DNA of 64,000 nt, from assembly GCF_001971725.1 (NCBI RefSeq), contig NZ_CP019388.1, positions 3,180,501 to 3,244,500 of the forward strand, read 5' to 3'. The notes under the pieces are model-generated. The model was not told the origin of the DNA. It did not search any database and worked only from the letters and a program-made list of their open reading frames with translations. The stretch's first letter is position 1. The number at the start of each line of letters is the position of its first letter. Both the position numbers and the translations under genes were made by a program. The stretch is from Winogradskyella sp. J14-2 (GTDB lineage Bacteria > Bacteroidota > Bacteroidia > Flavobacteriales > Flavobacteriaceae). Positions 43,391-52,524 of this stretch are shown here, in pieces.

Positions 43391-43663
43391 TTAGTTTACA
43401 GCGTTGCTTAAGTCAGAACCTGCCTTAAATTTTACTACATTTTTAGCTTTAATCTTAATAGTTTTACCAGTTTGTGGGTTTCTTCCATCTCTGGCAGCTC
43501 TTCTAGAAACTGACCAAGATCCAAATCCTACTAAAGAAACTCTATTTCCTTTTTGTAAAGCTCCTTCGATATCAATTAGCATAGAATCTAATGCTTTTTT
43601 AGCAGCAGCTTTTGTAATTCCAGCATTCTCTGCCATACCATTGATTAAATCTGTTTTGTTCAT
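43391..43663 (-). CDS. HU-family DNA-binding protein
   Basis: 90 residues, the normal HU length. MNKTDLINGMAENAGITKAA begins the helical body; VSLVGFGSWSVSRRAARDGR and NPQTGKTIKIKAKNVVKFKA form the DNA-binding arm with the conserved NPQTG turn. A nucleoid-associated histone-like protein. It has its own terminator and a 197-bp AT-rich upstream gap before the fmt gene. Confidence 0.95.
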   Translation of the reverse strand: MNKTDLINGMAENAGITKAAAKKALDSMLIDIEGALQKGNRVSLVGFGSWSVSRRAARDGRNPQTGKTIKIKAKNVVKFKAGSDLSNAVN

Positions 43664-43860
43664 AAATTTTAAATTTAAATTGTTAAATATTTAGTTTTTA
43701 AAAAATTAATTTTTAAAAATCTATACACAAATTTATCAGTAATATTAAGCCACGCAAGTAATAGCAAGGGAAATCGGCGATTTTGTTGATAAATTACACT
43801 ATTTGTTAATAAAGCAATGCGTTTTATCGGATTTTTCACTATCTCAATGATGGTAGGGCT

Positions 43861-44820
43861 TTACAAGAGTTTAGCATTTTTAGAAAATTCAAAACCGTTT
43901 AAAAGTGATTTTGTATCCATTTTTCGTTTTCCAGGTAACTGCATTTCGTTCACTTTTATATAACCTCCTTGGCATGAAACTTTTAGTTCTGTTTTGTCAA
44001 TAAAAATTTGTCCAGCTTCAAAATTATGTGCTTGGTATTCTTTTTCTACATCGTATAGTTTAATAGCTAGTAGATCTTTTTCTGCATTATCTAGATAGCA
44101 CCAAGCTGTCGGAAAAGGATTTAGTCCTCTTATCTTGTTGTAAATGGTATCTAAATTAGATGTCCAATCTATTTTGCAGTTATCGCGATTAAGTTTGTAA
44201 GCGGTTTTTAAATCTTCTGATTTTGGTTGAATGGTTGTGGTTACCTCACCTGTTTCAATGAGTTGTACTGTTTTTACCACAAGATTACTTCCTATAGTCA
44301 TGAGTTCATCATGTAGCTCTCCAACTGTAGTGTTTTCAATAATACCTGTTTCTTCACTTAGTATTATGGCGCCTGTATCAATTTTTTCATCTATAAAGAA
44401 TGTGGTGACTCCGGTTTTCTTCTCACCATTTATAATGGCCCAATGTATTGGTGCTGCTCCTCTGTATTGTGGTAATAAAGATGCGTGTAGGTTAAATGTA
44501 CCATACTCTGGCATTTGCCAAACAACTTTAGGTAACATCCTAAAAGCAACAATAATTTGTAAGTTGGCATTAAGTGCTTTTAATTCTTCAATAAAAGATT
44601 GGGCTTTAAGATTTGTAGGTTGAAGAATATTTAGGTTGTGCTCTAATGCAAATTCTTTTACTGCAGAAGCCTTTAATTTTTGACCACGACCAGCTTTACG
44701 ATCTGGAGCTGTAATTACTCCAACCACATTGTAATCATTTTCTAAAAGTGCTTTTAAAGTGGCAACTGCAAAATCTGGAGTTCCCATAAAAACAATTCGT
44801 AAGTCGCGTTTTTTTGTCAT
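43861..44820 (-). CDS. fmt: Methionyl-tRNA formyltransferase
   Basis: 319 residues. RIVFMGTPDFAVATLKALLE starts the Rossmann-like domain; FNLHASLLPQYRGAAPIHWA contains the SLLP formyl-folate signature and HxSLLPxYRG catalytic region; GVTTFFIDEKIDTG and the tRNA-binding C-terminal barrel (IRGLNPFPTAWCYLD) follow. It formylates initiator Met-tRNA for translation start. The start overlaps the recQ stop by 4 bp (ATGA), so the two are co-translated. Confidence 0.96.
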   Translation of the reverse strand: MTKKRDLRIVFMGTPDFAVATLKALLENDYNVVGVITAPDRKAGRGQKLKASAVKEFALEHNLNILQPTNLKAQSFIEELKALNANLQIIVAFRMLPKVVWQMPEYGTFNLHASLLPQYRGAAPIHWAIINGEKKTGVTTFFIDEKIDTGAIILSEETGIIENTTVGELHDELMTIGSNLVVKTVQLIETGEVTTTIQPKSEDLKTAYKLNRDNCKIDWTSNLDTIYNKIRGLNPFPTAWCYLDNAEKDLLAIKLYDVEKEYQAHNFEAGQIFIDKTELKVSCQGGYIKVNEMQLPGKRKMDTKSLLNGFEFSKNAKLL

Positions 44821-46712
44821 AGTATTGCGTAAGTGTTAGAATTTGTAATAATAATCTTTTTGGTTGCTATTAGCATTTTAAGAGTCTCTAATAGCTCGCT
44901 TTGTGTACAGCTAATAGTTAGTAATAATTGGCGTGAGGATAAATCTTCTTTTTCTAATGCTTTTAGAATTTTGTCAGCAACATTATTGTTGGTTTTAGTT
45001 TGTAGGTGTGTTGTCTTTTGAAGACAAACCGAACACAAACCACAATTTTTAGTTATTTTTTCTCCAAAGTAAGCAAGCAACTGTCGGTTTCTACATATGG
45101 TATCATTGTTTATATAGTTTACTACTGCTTCTATTTGTTGGTGTTTTAGTTGGTGATGTTGTTCTATGGTTTTTATTATGGGATTTATAGTGATACTATC
45201 TTCACGAGGTTTTAAAAATGTAATTTCAGAGTCTGTATTAGCCATTTCTAAACTAATAACTTCATCCTTTTCTAATTGTTTTAGTTGCTCAATAACCTTC
45301 TTCTCCGGCATGCTAGATTTTTCAGTAACAAGATTTAGATTAACTTTTGTGTCGTAATCAAAAATACCACCATAGGTACGAAGCAGTACTTTTATAAGCG
45401 TATTAAAATCTAAATGCCGCTCTAAATATTGAAATAATTGATGGTTAGAAATTAAAAACTGAATCTTTGTCTTAAAGTTAAAGTGTTGTGTTAATACAAT
45501 GATTGAGTTTCTGTCTAAAAGTGTTAGTGTGTTGTAAGTAAGACTAAGATTAAGCTTATAGGTGTTACAAAACGTTTTAAAATCGAAATGAAACGTACTG
45601 TTTTCTCCATCACCGTATGCAATTTGAAAATAGTTACACAGCTTTTTATAGATGGTTTTTACATAGTCTGAAGACGGTAAAGTATTCAAAAATTGACTTT
45701 TTAAATGTTCTTCATCTATATTTTGTTTTAATATAATAGCATTTGCTAATTTTCCATTTCTGCCAGCTCTCCCTGCTTCTTGGTAATAACTCTCTAAACT
45801 TTCGGGTAAATTGTAATGTATAACGTTTTTTACGTTAGGTTTATCAATCCCCATGCCAAAAGCCGTAGTTGCTACCATGATGAGTTTCTGCTCACTTAGC
45901 CACAATTGTAATCTTTCATTTTTTTCTTTGTTTGTAATGCCACCATGGTAAAATGTAGATGAAAAACCTTGTGCCTCTAGATAGTTACTTATGTCTTTTG
46001 TAGCACGTCTGTTTCTAACATAGATTATAGAACTTTCTGGGTTTTTACTTAACGTATGTTTTAACTGAAACAATTTGTCTTCTGTTTTAATAACTTGGTA
46101 AGAAATATTTTTTCGTGTAAAAGAAGCTTTAAATATTTTTGGAGCAACAAAATCTAAATTAGAAACAATATCGTCTATAATGCTGTATTTGGCAGATGCG
46201 GTTAATGCAATACAATTCACTTGAGGATGAAGTTCTCTTAGAATTGAAATATGCTTATAAGCTGGTCTAAAATCATTTCCCCATTGACTAATACAGTGTG
46301 CTTCATCTACAGCTATTAAATTTACTTGCATAAGTTGCAAACGCTCTTTTACTAGAGGCTGCTGTAAGCGCTCTGGCGAAAGATATAAGAACTTATAGTT
46401 ACCGTAAATACAGTTGTCTAACTGTGTATCTATATCTTTATAAGACATGCCAGATGTTAACGCAATAGCTTTAATGCCTTTTTGTTTTAGCGTATTAACC
46501 TGATCTTTCATTAAGGCAATAAGCGGTGAAACCACAATGCAAATGCCTTCTTTCATTAAAGCAGGAATCTGAAAACAAATGGATTTTCCACCACCAGTTG
46601 GCAACAAAGCAAAAGTATCTTCATTTGCCAATACAGAATTGATTATGTCTTCTTGTAAGGGTCTAAAAGAAGTATAACTCCAGTAACGTTCTAAAACTTC
46701 AATAGGATGCAT
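44817..46712 (-). CDS. recQ: RecQ-family ATP-dependent DNA helicase
   Basis: 631 residues. Helicase motifs: FRPLQEDIINSVL (motif 0), LLPTGGGKSICFQIPAL (Walker A), VDEAHCISQWGNDFRPAY (motif II and aromatic loop), ALTASA (III), TTAFGMGIDKPNVKNVIHYN (V) and YYQEAGRAGRNG (VI). A Cys-rich zinc module (CRNRQLLAYFG, then CGLCSVC) follows. There is no convincing HRDC domain; the tail is a short winged-helix-like segment. Works in recombination and replication repair. It overlaps fmt and lies 2 bp after the AAA ATPase gene. Confidence 0.94.
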   Translation of the reverse strand: MHPIEVLERYWSYTSFRPLQEDIINSVLANEDTFALLPTGGGKSICFQIPALMKEGICIVVSPLIALMKDQVNTLKQKGIKAIALTSGMSYKDIDTQLDNCIYGNYKFLYLSPERLQQPLVKERLQLMQVNLIAVDEAHCISQWGNDFRPAYKHISILRELHPQVNCIALTASAKYSIIDDIVSNLDFVAPKIFKASFTRKNISYQVIKTEDKLFQLKHTLSKNPESSIIYVRNRRATKDISNYLEAQGFSSTFYHGGITNKEKNERLQLWLSEQKLIMVATTAFGMGIDKPNVKNVIHYNLPESLESYYQEAGRAGRNGKLANAIILKQNIDEEHLKSQFLNTLPSSDYVKTIYKKLCNYFQIAYGDGENSTFHFDFKTFCNTYKLNLSLTYNTLTLLDRNSIIVLTQHFNFKTKIQFLISNHQLFQYLERHLDFNTLIKVLLRTYGGIFDYDTKVNLNLVTEKSSMPEKKVIEQLKQLEKDEVISLEMANTDSEITFLKPREDSITINPIIKTIEQHHQLKHQQIEAVVNYINNDTICRNRQLLAYFGEKITKNCGLCSVCLQKTTHLQTKTNNNVADKILKALEKEDLSSRQLLLTISCTQSELLETLKMLIATKKIIITNSNTYAIL

Positions 46713-46714
46713 TA

Positions 46715-47254
46715 CTACAAATTTAAGACCTCTAAGATAAAGTCTGTGCGCTTTTCTATACTTTCAAAAGGAACATCAATGAGTTGATAGCCAAATTTCA
46801 TATAGGTTTTTAATAAATGATGGTGAATTTCTATGGCCTGCTCAAAATTTTCATAACGTTCACTATCGCTAGTAAAAATCTCTTGCCATGGTGCTAAAAC
46901 AAAAACATGGCTATAGCGATTGTTTTTTGATGCATCTATGAAGTATTGAGGGTATTTATCTCCTATATAATCCATGTAGGCCAAAATGTCTGGAAGGCCT
47001 CTGTCTAAAAAAACAGCACTAGCAGTTTCATTAGAAGCCTCGTTATATTGTTTTAAACGTCCTTCCAAAAGCTTTTCGCTAAACAGCAATGGTTCTGTTA
47101 AAAAAAGTTGATCTATGCCATCCCTTCTTGCATTTAGAGTAACCTCTCTCGAGATTTCATCATAGCACAAGAAACCACGATTTTTAAGGTGATTTATTAT
47201 GGATGATTTTCCGGTACCAGGACCACCTGTAATTACGATTTTCTTTGGACTCAA
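46715..47254 (-). CDS. Small AAA_28/NadR-like ATPase
   Basis: The Walker A motif ITGGPGTGKSS is only about ten codons into the protein. The TTG at 47254 (LSPKKIVITGG) is preferred, giving 179 residues; the only ATG, at 47353, would overlap the divergent DUF493 start and adds 33 residues without family resemblance. Further motifs are CYDEISREVT, AVFLDRGLPDILAYMDYIG and VFVLAPWQEIFTSDSERYE. The AAA_28 family contains probable nucleotide-dependent kinases or ATPases of unknown substrate. The start is uncertain. Confidence 0.8.
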   Translation of the reverse strand: MSPKKIVITGGPGTGKSSIINHLKNRGFLCYDEISREVTLNARRDGIDQLFLTEPLLFSEKLLEGRLKQYNEASNETASAVFLDRGLPDILAYMDYIGDKYPQYFIDASKNNRYSHVFVLAPWQEIFTSDSERYENFEQAIEIHHHLLKTYMKFGYQLIDVPFESIEKRTDFILEVLNL

Positions 47255-47319
47255 ATTGGCAGTATTTTTGCAGTAAAAATCGTTATAAATTATTAAAACC
47301 AAAAATGTAAAGTAAGATG

Positions 47320-47327
47320 TATCTTTG
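47320..47327 (+). promoter_or_regulatory. -7 promoter element of the DUF493 gene
   Basis: TATCTTTG matches TAnnTTTG perfectly, 18 bp before the DUF493 ATG. No clear TTTG was seen at the -33 position. Confidence 0.5.
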
Positions 47328-47345
47328 CATTTATAAAAATAGATA

Positions 47346-47639
47346 ATGGACAAGAATAAAAAATCAGATGCGTTTTATAAAAAACTTAAGACACAACTAC
47401 AAGATACAGCCCTTTGGCCAACAGAATACTTGTACAAATTCATAGTCGTTTCTGAGACTTCAAAAATAGAAGAAGTAAAGGCACTATTTAATCATACAGG
47501 TGCAGTAATTAATACAAGACCATCTAAAAATGGTAAATATACCAGTGTTTCTGTTAATGTTAGAATGAAAAACCCTGATGCTGTCATTGCCAAATACAAG
47601 GAAGTAGGCGAAAAGGTGGAAGGTGTAATTTCCCTTTAA
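47346..47639 (+). CDS. DUF493 (YbeD-like) family protein
   Basis: 97 residues. WPTEYLYKFIVVSETSKIEE, RPSKNGKYTSVSVNVRMKNP and the final strand-helix arrangement match the ferredoxin-like DUF493/YbeD fold. In E. coli the gene lies near lipB and a regulatory role has been proposed; nothing here shows its function. Divergent from the AAA ATPase gene. Confidence 0.88.
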   Translation: MDKNKKSDAFYKKLKTQLQDTALWPTEYLYKFIVVSETSKIEEVKALFNHTGAVINTRPSKNGKYTSVSVNVRMKNPDAVIAKYKEVGEKVEGVISL

Positions 47640-47726
47640 AATTTATTCTAAGCTAGCTATTTTTTTGTACTTTGCGGCATAACCTAGAAACTTCGGGTTT
47701 TTAATAATTTACTACACATTTATATT

Positions 47727-48368
47727 TTGATTGACAATTTAGAATACAATACAGAACGCGAACATTTAATAATACCAGAATATGGCCGTCACCTGCAAAA
47801 GATGATTAACTATGCCAAATCTCGCGAAACAAAAGAAGAGAGAAACAAACTAGCAAAATCCATTATTTCTGTAATGGGAAATCTTCAGCCTCACCTAAGA
47901 GATGTGCCAGATTTTCAGCACAAGCTGTGGGATCAATTGTTTATTATGTCTGATTTTGAACTGGATGCAGATTCTCCATATCCTAAACCCTCTAGAGAAG
48001 AATTAAGTGCAGGTCCGGAGCCCTTAAAATATCCACAAAACCATCCTAAATATCGTTTTTATGGTAATAATATAAAGACAATGATAGACGTAGCATGTAC
48101 TTGGGATAAAGGCGAAATGAAAGAAGCTTTGATTTACACCATAGCCAACCACATGAAAAAATGTTATCTCAATTGGAACAAGGATAGTGTAGAGGATACT
48201 GTTATTTTTGACCATTTATTTGAATTATCTAACGGTAAAATAAACCTTAAAAATAGCGAGGAAGACCTTAGTGACTCTTCTAGCTTAATGCGTACAAAAT
48301 CTAAGTATAGCAACAAAGGAGGAAAAAAATCAAAAAAGAAATATTCTAACAATCGCAAACGTTACTAA
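47727..48368 (+). CDS. DUF4290 domain protein
   Basis: 213 residues beginning at TTG (47727); no in-frame ATG exists before the conserved LEYNTEREHLIIPEYGRHLQ, so the TTG start is well supported. DFQHKLWDQLFIMSDFELD, YGNNIKTMIDVACTWDKGEM and YTIANHMKKCYLNWNKDSV are conserved in Bacteroidota DUF4290 proteins; the tail is Lys/Ser-rich (KGGKKSKKKYSNNRKR), suggesting nucleic-acid or acidic-partner binding. Function unknown. It lies 6 bp before murA, a pairing seen across Bacteroidota. A promoter-like TACTTTG is at 47668-47674. Confidence 0.9.
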   Translation: MIDNLEYNTEREHLIIPEYGRHLQKMINYAKSRETKEERNKLAKSIISVMGNLQPHLRDVPDFQHKLWDQLFIMSDFELDADSPYPKPSREELSAGPEPLKYPQNHPKYRFYGNNIKTMIDVACTWDKGEMKEALIYTIANHMKKCYLNWNKDSVEDTVIFDHLFELSNGKINLKNSEEDLSDSSSLMRTKSKYSNKGGKKSKKKYSNNRKRY

Positions 48369-48374
48369 TTACAC

Positions 48375-49685
48375 ATGAGTACATTTAAAATCGAAGGCGG
48401 ACACCAATTAAAAGGTTCAATAAAACCACAAGGTGCTAAAAACGAGGCTTTACAAATTCTTTGTGCAGTTTTGCTAACCTCAGAGACTGTTATCATTAAC
48501 AACATTCCAGATATTATTGATGTTAACAAGCTTATTGCATTGTTAGAAAAACTCGGTGTTAAAATTGAAAAACTAGGACACGGTTCTTACAGTTTTAAGG
48601 CTGATGAAGTTAACCTAAAGTATTTAGAGTCTGCAGAATTTAAGGAAGATGGTAAAGGGTTAAGAGGCTCGATTATGATTGTTGGTCCTTTATTAGGGCG
48701 CTTCGGTAAAGGATACATTCCAAAACCAGGTGGTGATAAAATCGGTCGTCGTCGTTTAGATACTCATTTTGAGGGTTTTATAAATCTTGGTGCTAAGTTT
48801 AGATATAATAGAGAAGACTATTTCTATGGAGTAGAAGCAGAGGAGTTAAAGGGAACTTATATGCTACTCGATGAAGCTTCTGTTACAGGTACAGCAAATA
48901 TTGTTATGGCTGCTGTTTTAGCAAAAGGCCAAACAACAATTTACAATGCTGCTTGCGAACCTTACCTACAGCAGTTGTGTAAAATGCTAAACAGAATGGG
49001 TGCCAAAATTTCTGGTATTGGTTCTAATATGCTCATTATTGATGGTGTTGAGCGTTTAGGTGGTACAGAACATAAAATGCTGCCAGACATGATTGAAATA
49101 GGTAGTTGGATAGGTTTAGCAGCAATGACCAAAAGCGAATTAACCATTGAAGATGTTAGCTGGAAAGATCTGGGACAAATACCCAATGTTTTTAGAAAGC
49201 TAGGAATTACTGTAGACCAACAAGGCGACAATATTTTTATACCTGCGCATACAGACGGTTACCAAATTCAAAATTATATTGATGGTTCTATACTAACCAT
49301 TGCAGATGCGCCTTGGCCAGGTTTTACACCAGACTTGCTTAGTATCGTTTTGGTAATAGCAACACAAGCTAGAGGCGAGGTATTAATACATCAAAAAATG
49401 TTTGAAAGCCGCTTATTCTTTGTAGATAAGTTAATTGATATGGGCGCAAAAATTATTTTGTGCGATCCACACAGAGCAACGGTTATCGGTCACGATTTTA
49501 AGTCTCAGCTAAAAGCTACAACGATGACCTCGCCAGATATTAGGGCAGGAGTTTCATTATTGATTGCAGCACTTTCAGCAAAAGGCACTTCAACCATACA
49601 TAATATTGAACAAATCGATAGAGGTTACGAAAACATCGACACACGTTTAAGAGCAATTGGAGCAAGGATTGAGCGTCTGAACTAA
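48375..49685 (+). CDS. murA: UDP-N-acetylglucosamine 1-carboxyvinyltransferase
   Basis: 436 residues, standard MurA length. FKIEGGHQLKGSIKPQGAKN carries the conserved Lys-Asn near the start; GPLLGRFGKGYIPKPGGDKI is the active-site loop region; DMIEIGSWIGLAAM, YIDGSILTIADAPWPGFTPD and TMTSPDIRAGVSLLIAALSA follow. It uses PEP to start peptidoglycan precursor synthesis. The usual active-site Cys position in the loop reads as Asp (KPGGDKIGRRR), the form found in naturally fosfomycin-resistant MurA. Confidence 0.95.
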   Translation: MSTFKIEGGHQLKGSIKPQGAKNEALQILCAVLLTSETVIINNIPDIIDVNKLIALLEKLGVKIEKLGHGSYSFKADEVNLKYLESAEFKEDGKGLRGSIMIVGPLLGRFGKGYIPKPGGDKIGRRRLDTHFEGFINLGAKFRYNREDYFYGVEAEELKGTYMLLDEASVTGTANIVMAAVLAKGQTTIYNAACEPYLQQLCKMLNRMGAKISGIGSNMLIIDGVERLGGTEHKMLPDMIEIGSWIGLAAMTKSELTIEDVSWKDLGQIPNVFRKLGITVDQQGDNIFIPAHTDGYQIQNYIDGSILTIADAPWPGFTPDLLSIVLVIATQARGEVLIHQKMFESRLFFVDKLIDMGAKIILCDPHRATVIGHDFKSQLKATTMTSPDIRAGVSLLIAALSAKGTSTIHNIEQIDRGYENIDTRLRAIGARIERLN

Positions 49686-49780
49686 AGTTTAATTTGGTTG
49701 ATATAAAAAATATACTTCGTTTTGTTAGTTGCTCTTTTAGTCATTTATTAAAACTTATAAATTTTTTGCTTCGTAAATAA

Positions 49781-49808
49781 AAAAAAACCACACAATGTGG
49801 TTTTTTTT
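49781..49808. terminator. Bidirectional terminator between murA and the secreted-protein operon
   Basis: ACCACA pairs with TGTGGT around CAA, flanked by seven A residues on the left and eight T residues on the right, so it serves both converging transcripts. Confidence 0.85.
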
Positions 49809-49833
49809 CTTAATTATAATACTAAATAATAAT

Positions 49834-51144
49834 TTAGTCGTCTAAATATGTTGCACGTATTTGAATTTTATTATAACCGTCTATTGTAGCAAAAACTTTA
49901 TAGGTTTTCGCAGGACCATCATTTGTATTATACATAGGAAAAAGAATAAATTCTTGAGTCTCATAAGTGTTTAGTGTAATTCTATCATTATAACCTGAAC
50001 CATCCCAAAGACTTAATATTGGTTGCCATGTATTGTAAAAAATTTCATCACTTCTAAAATTATATTCAGTAGTATTGCCGGGTAGACTAATACTATAGCT
50101 TTTCTTTTTACCATATACCTGTTGTTGAGAACTACCAGAGATTGTTCTCGCTTCAATATGTCCCGATCCTGAAGTACTACTATATCTAAACTGAAGATTA
50201 CCTACGGTAACTATAGAGTTTGTAGCAGAATCAGCTAGACTACATAAAGACGCATCGTGAGTAGCTACGGCTTCTGCTGGAGACTCCCATGTAGCATTTC
50301 CATTTGCATCAGAAGTTAATACAGCACCTTCAGTTGCATTATCTGTAATTTGTAATTGTGTGGTTTTAGTTTTACCGATAACATCGAGTTTTTCAGCCGG
50401 ATTATTAGTACCAATGCCAATATTACCTCCTTTTTTTATGGTAAGGTTGGTAATATCATCATCAAAACGAAATCTAAAAAAACGAGAGGCTTCGTCAACA
50501 TCGGCGACATTTTCAAAATTGAAGCGACTACGGTTGCCAGAGTTTTCTCCGTTTAGTACAATACCTGTCTCTCCGCTTGGTGTTCCAAATTGGATATGAT
50601 GATTTGTTGTGCTCCAAGCAATTCCACTCGTGCCATTTACCTCTAAATTATGTGTAGGGTCGTTTGTGCCAATACCAACATTCCCGTTGTTAAATACAGC
50701 ATCATTAGTATTTGTACCGTCAGTAAATTTCTGATTTTTTGATCGTTCCGCTACAATAGCATAGGGTACACTTAGCATTTCCGTAGTTTGCGATATGGTA
50801 TAGTTAGAACCACCAGTAAGGTCTATATCTGTTTTAACAAAATGGGTGTCACTAGCCCAATCGATGTTATCGAAGCTATCGGTTGTTGTGCCCAGACCAA
50901 TTTTTAAGGTGGCCAAACCATTTATATTTGTTGTAATTACATGGGTTTCGGTATACACGGTAGATCCTGTTGCACTTCCTTGTAGTATACTAATTTGAAC
51001 TCCAATATTTTGATTGGCAACTAATTCCCCTGCATTATCTCTAACGACTGCTTGATAACTAATAGCGTTTTGTGCAGTTAAGTAGGTGGTGAGTATTAAA
51101 CTAAAAATAAGTCCGAGTAATAAGTGTTTGGTAATTGTTTTCAT
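49834..51144 (-). CDS. Secreted tail-fibre-like protein with NVGIGT repeats
   Basis: 436 residues; signal peptide ends YLTAQ. The N-terminal part (AISYQAVVRDNAGELVANQN) and the repeated NGNVGIGTNDPTHNLEVNG and GGNIGIGTNNPAEKLDVIGK motifs are common in surface-exposed Bacteroidota proteins that resemble phage tail-fibre stalks. No T9SS sorting domain was seen at its C-terminus, although the upstream gene has one. Probably an adhesin or surface structural component, co-transcribed with the T9SS protein 5 bp upstream. Confidence 0.75.
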   Translation of the reverse strand: MKTITKHLLLGLIFSLILTTYLTAQNAISYQAVVRDNAGELVANQNIGVQISILQGSATGSTVYTETHVITTNINGLATLKIGLGTTTDSFDNIDWASDTHFVKTDIDLTGGSNYTISQTTEMLSVPYAIVAERSKNQKFTDGTNTNDAVFNNGNVGIGTNDPTHNLEVNGTSGIAWSTTNHHIQFGTPSGETGIVLNGENSGNRSRFNFENVADVDEASRFFRFRFDDDITNLTIKKGGNIGIGTNNPAEKLDVIGKTKTTQLQITDNATEGAVLTSDANGNATWESPAEAVATHDASLCSLADSATNSIVTVGNLQFRYSSTSGSGHIEARTISGSSQQQVYGKKKSYSISLPGNTTEYNFRSDEIFYNTWQPILSLWDGSGYNDRITLNTYETQEFILFPMYNTNDGPAKTYKVFATIDGYNKIQIRATYLDD

Positions 51145-51149
51145 TTGGG

Positions 51150-51629
51150 TTATTGTTTTAAGATTTTGTAAGTTTTAAATTTGTTATTGCTTGTTGCTAT
51201 GTTTAAAAAGTAGGTAGCACTATTTAATTGTGATAGGTCTATTTGAAAGGACTGGTCATTGGTTTCTCCTACAGTTACAATTTTACCGTTTAGATCTATT
51301 AATGTGTAGGAAGTTTTTACACTTAGAACATCTGAGAGCTTAACATTAATTAGGTGCGTTGTAGGGTTAGGAAAAATAGAAATATCAAACTCCGTGTCTA
51401 CGTCTGAGATACTTAAAATTTCCGAAATATCATAGGACTGCTGAACACCTTCTGTTACAGTATTGTTGCCATCTGTTGCCATTTTATAAAATACCTGGCC
51501 TATGGTATAGCTCAGATTTCCATTGGTGTTTACTGCATTATCACCAGCAGTAGCAATAGCAGTTTGTGCACTTGCTATTGCACTAAATGACAATACCGTT
51601 AAAGGTATTGTAAGTAAGTTTGTTTTCAT
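51150..51629 (-). CDS. Small T9SS type A sorting-domain protein
   Basis: Started at the ATG 51629, where a signal peptide begins (MKTNLLTIPLTVLSFSAIASAQ); 159 residues. Residues ~25-75 contain GDNAVNTNGNLSYTIGQVFY and VTEGVQQSYDI, frequent in short T9SS proteins; the remainder is the sorting domain (ISIFPNPTTHLINVKLSDV to YFLNIATSNNKFKTYKILK). There is almost no cargo besides the sorting domain. It lies 10 bp after the AraC regulator gene and 5 bp before the tail-fibre-like gene. Confidence 0.85.
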   Translation of the reverse strand: MKTNLLTIPLTVLSFSAIASAQTAIATAGDNAVNTNGNLSYTIGQVFYKMATDGNNTVTEGVQQSYDISEILSISDVDTEFDISIFPNPTTHLINVKLSDVLSVKTSYTLIDLNGKIVTVGETNDQSFQIDLSQLNSATYFLNIATSNNKFKTYKILKQ

Positions 51630-51639
51630 AGTATATAGA

Positions 51640-52458
51640 TTAAGATTTATGTTTTTCTTTATGATATTCTCTAGATAAGGCATTGGAAAGTAGTGGATTA
51701 AAGTTGTTTTTGTAAGACTTAATACTTTGTCCTAAAAACTTCTTAAAATCTTTTTCAAAATGAGAATTATCATAGTAATTATATTTTACAATAAGATCTT
51801 CTAAATGAATTTTTTGTTCTTGAAATTCTCGTATGATGTTATTGAACCTTACCAGACAAATAAACCTGTAAGGTGATGCGCCTACTTCTTTCTTAAACAT
51901 CCGTTCTATTGTACGCTCACTAAAAGGAAAGCGCTCGCTGAGATCTTTTACAGTAAGACATCCGCGCATGCTGTGTATGTAGTTAACGATTAAGGTGGAA
52001 TCTAAGCTGGTATTCCATGTTTTGTAGTAGGTGTATAAGTGTTTATCTAAAACTGTTGAGATATCAGCAATAGTATTAGAGTCGTAAAGTTCATAATATA
52101 AGCGATCTAAGCAGTCGGTATCTACATAGTCGTTAAGATCAATAAGTTTGTTTCTACAGTTTCTAGCAATAAGGTTTGTTATATTATGAAGGGCATGATT
52201 TGGAAGTTCTACAGAAATCCAAACGCTATCTTCGTAAGCTTTTACATTAAAATAATCACCTGTTCCTTTAACAAATATTTTGGGAATAGTTATTGGGTTA
52301 TTTTTATAATCATAAGCATCAAACTTTCCGTATCTAATCATAATATAACTGTAACCGTAATCATTAATACACTGTAATGGTACATCGTGATTATAGTTGA
52401 TTCTTATGACGTCTCTAAAAAAAGTATGATTATAGTCTTTTTGTACTATAAATTGCAT
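51640..52458 (-). CDS. AraC-family transcriptional regulator
   Basis: Started at the ATG 52458 (MQFIVQKDYNHTFF); an upstream TTG lies inside the direct repeat and is rejected. 272 residues. The N-terminal ~150 residues are a ligand or partner-binding region of the DUF6597 or cupin-like kind (VPLQCINDYGYSYIMIRYGK). The C-terminal AraC DNA-binding domain has two HTHs: GCLTVKDLSERFPFSERTIE with RMFKKEVGASPYRF, then HLEDLIVKYNYYDNSHFEKD with FKKFLGQSIKSYK. First gene of an operon with two secreted proteins, which it probably controls together with itself. Confidence 0.88.
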   Translation of the reverse strand: MQFIVQKDYNHTFFRDVIRINYNHDVPLQCINDYGYSYIMIRYGKFDAYDYKNNPITIPKIFVKGTGDYFNVKAYEDSVWISVELPNHALHNITNLIARNCRNKLIDLNDYVDTDCLDRLYYELYDSNTIADISTVLDKHLYTYYKTWNTSLDSTLIVNYIHSMRGCLTVKDLSERFPFSERTIERMFKKEVGASPYRFICLVRFNNIIREFQEQKIHLEDLIVKYNYYDNSHFEKDFKKFLGQSIKSYKNNFNPLLSNALSREYHKEKHKS

Positions 52459-52490
52459 TAGTGTTATGTTAGGGTTTTCAAATAAACTTA

Positions 52491-52524
52491 AAAATTCCGA
52501 CAAAAAGATGTAAAATTCCGACAA
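52491..52524 (-). promoter_or_regulatory. 13-bp direct repeat with 21-bp period upstream of the AraC gene
   Basis: AAAATTCCGACAA occurs at 52491-52503 and again at 52512-52524. A 21-bp offset in direct orientation is the spacing of classical AraC half-sites, so this is a candidate autoregulatory operator. The remaining gap to 52790 (about 270 bp) is AT-rich and shows nothing else. Confidence 0.6.
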
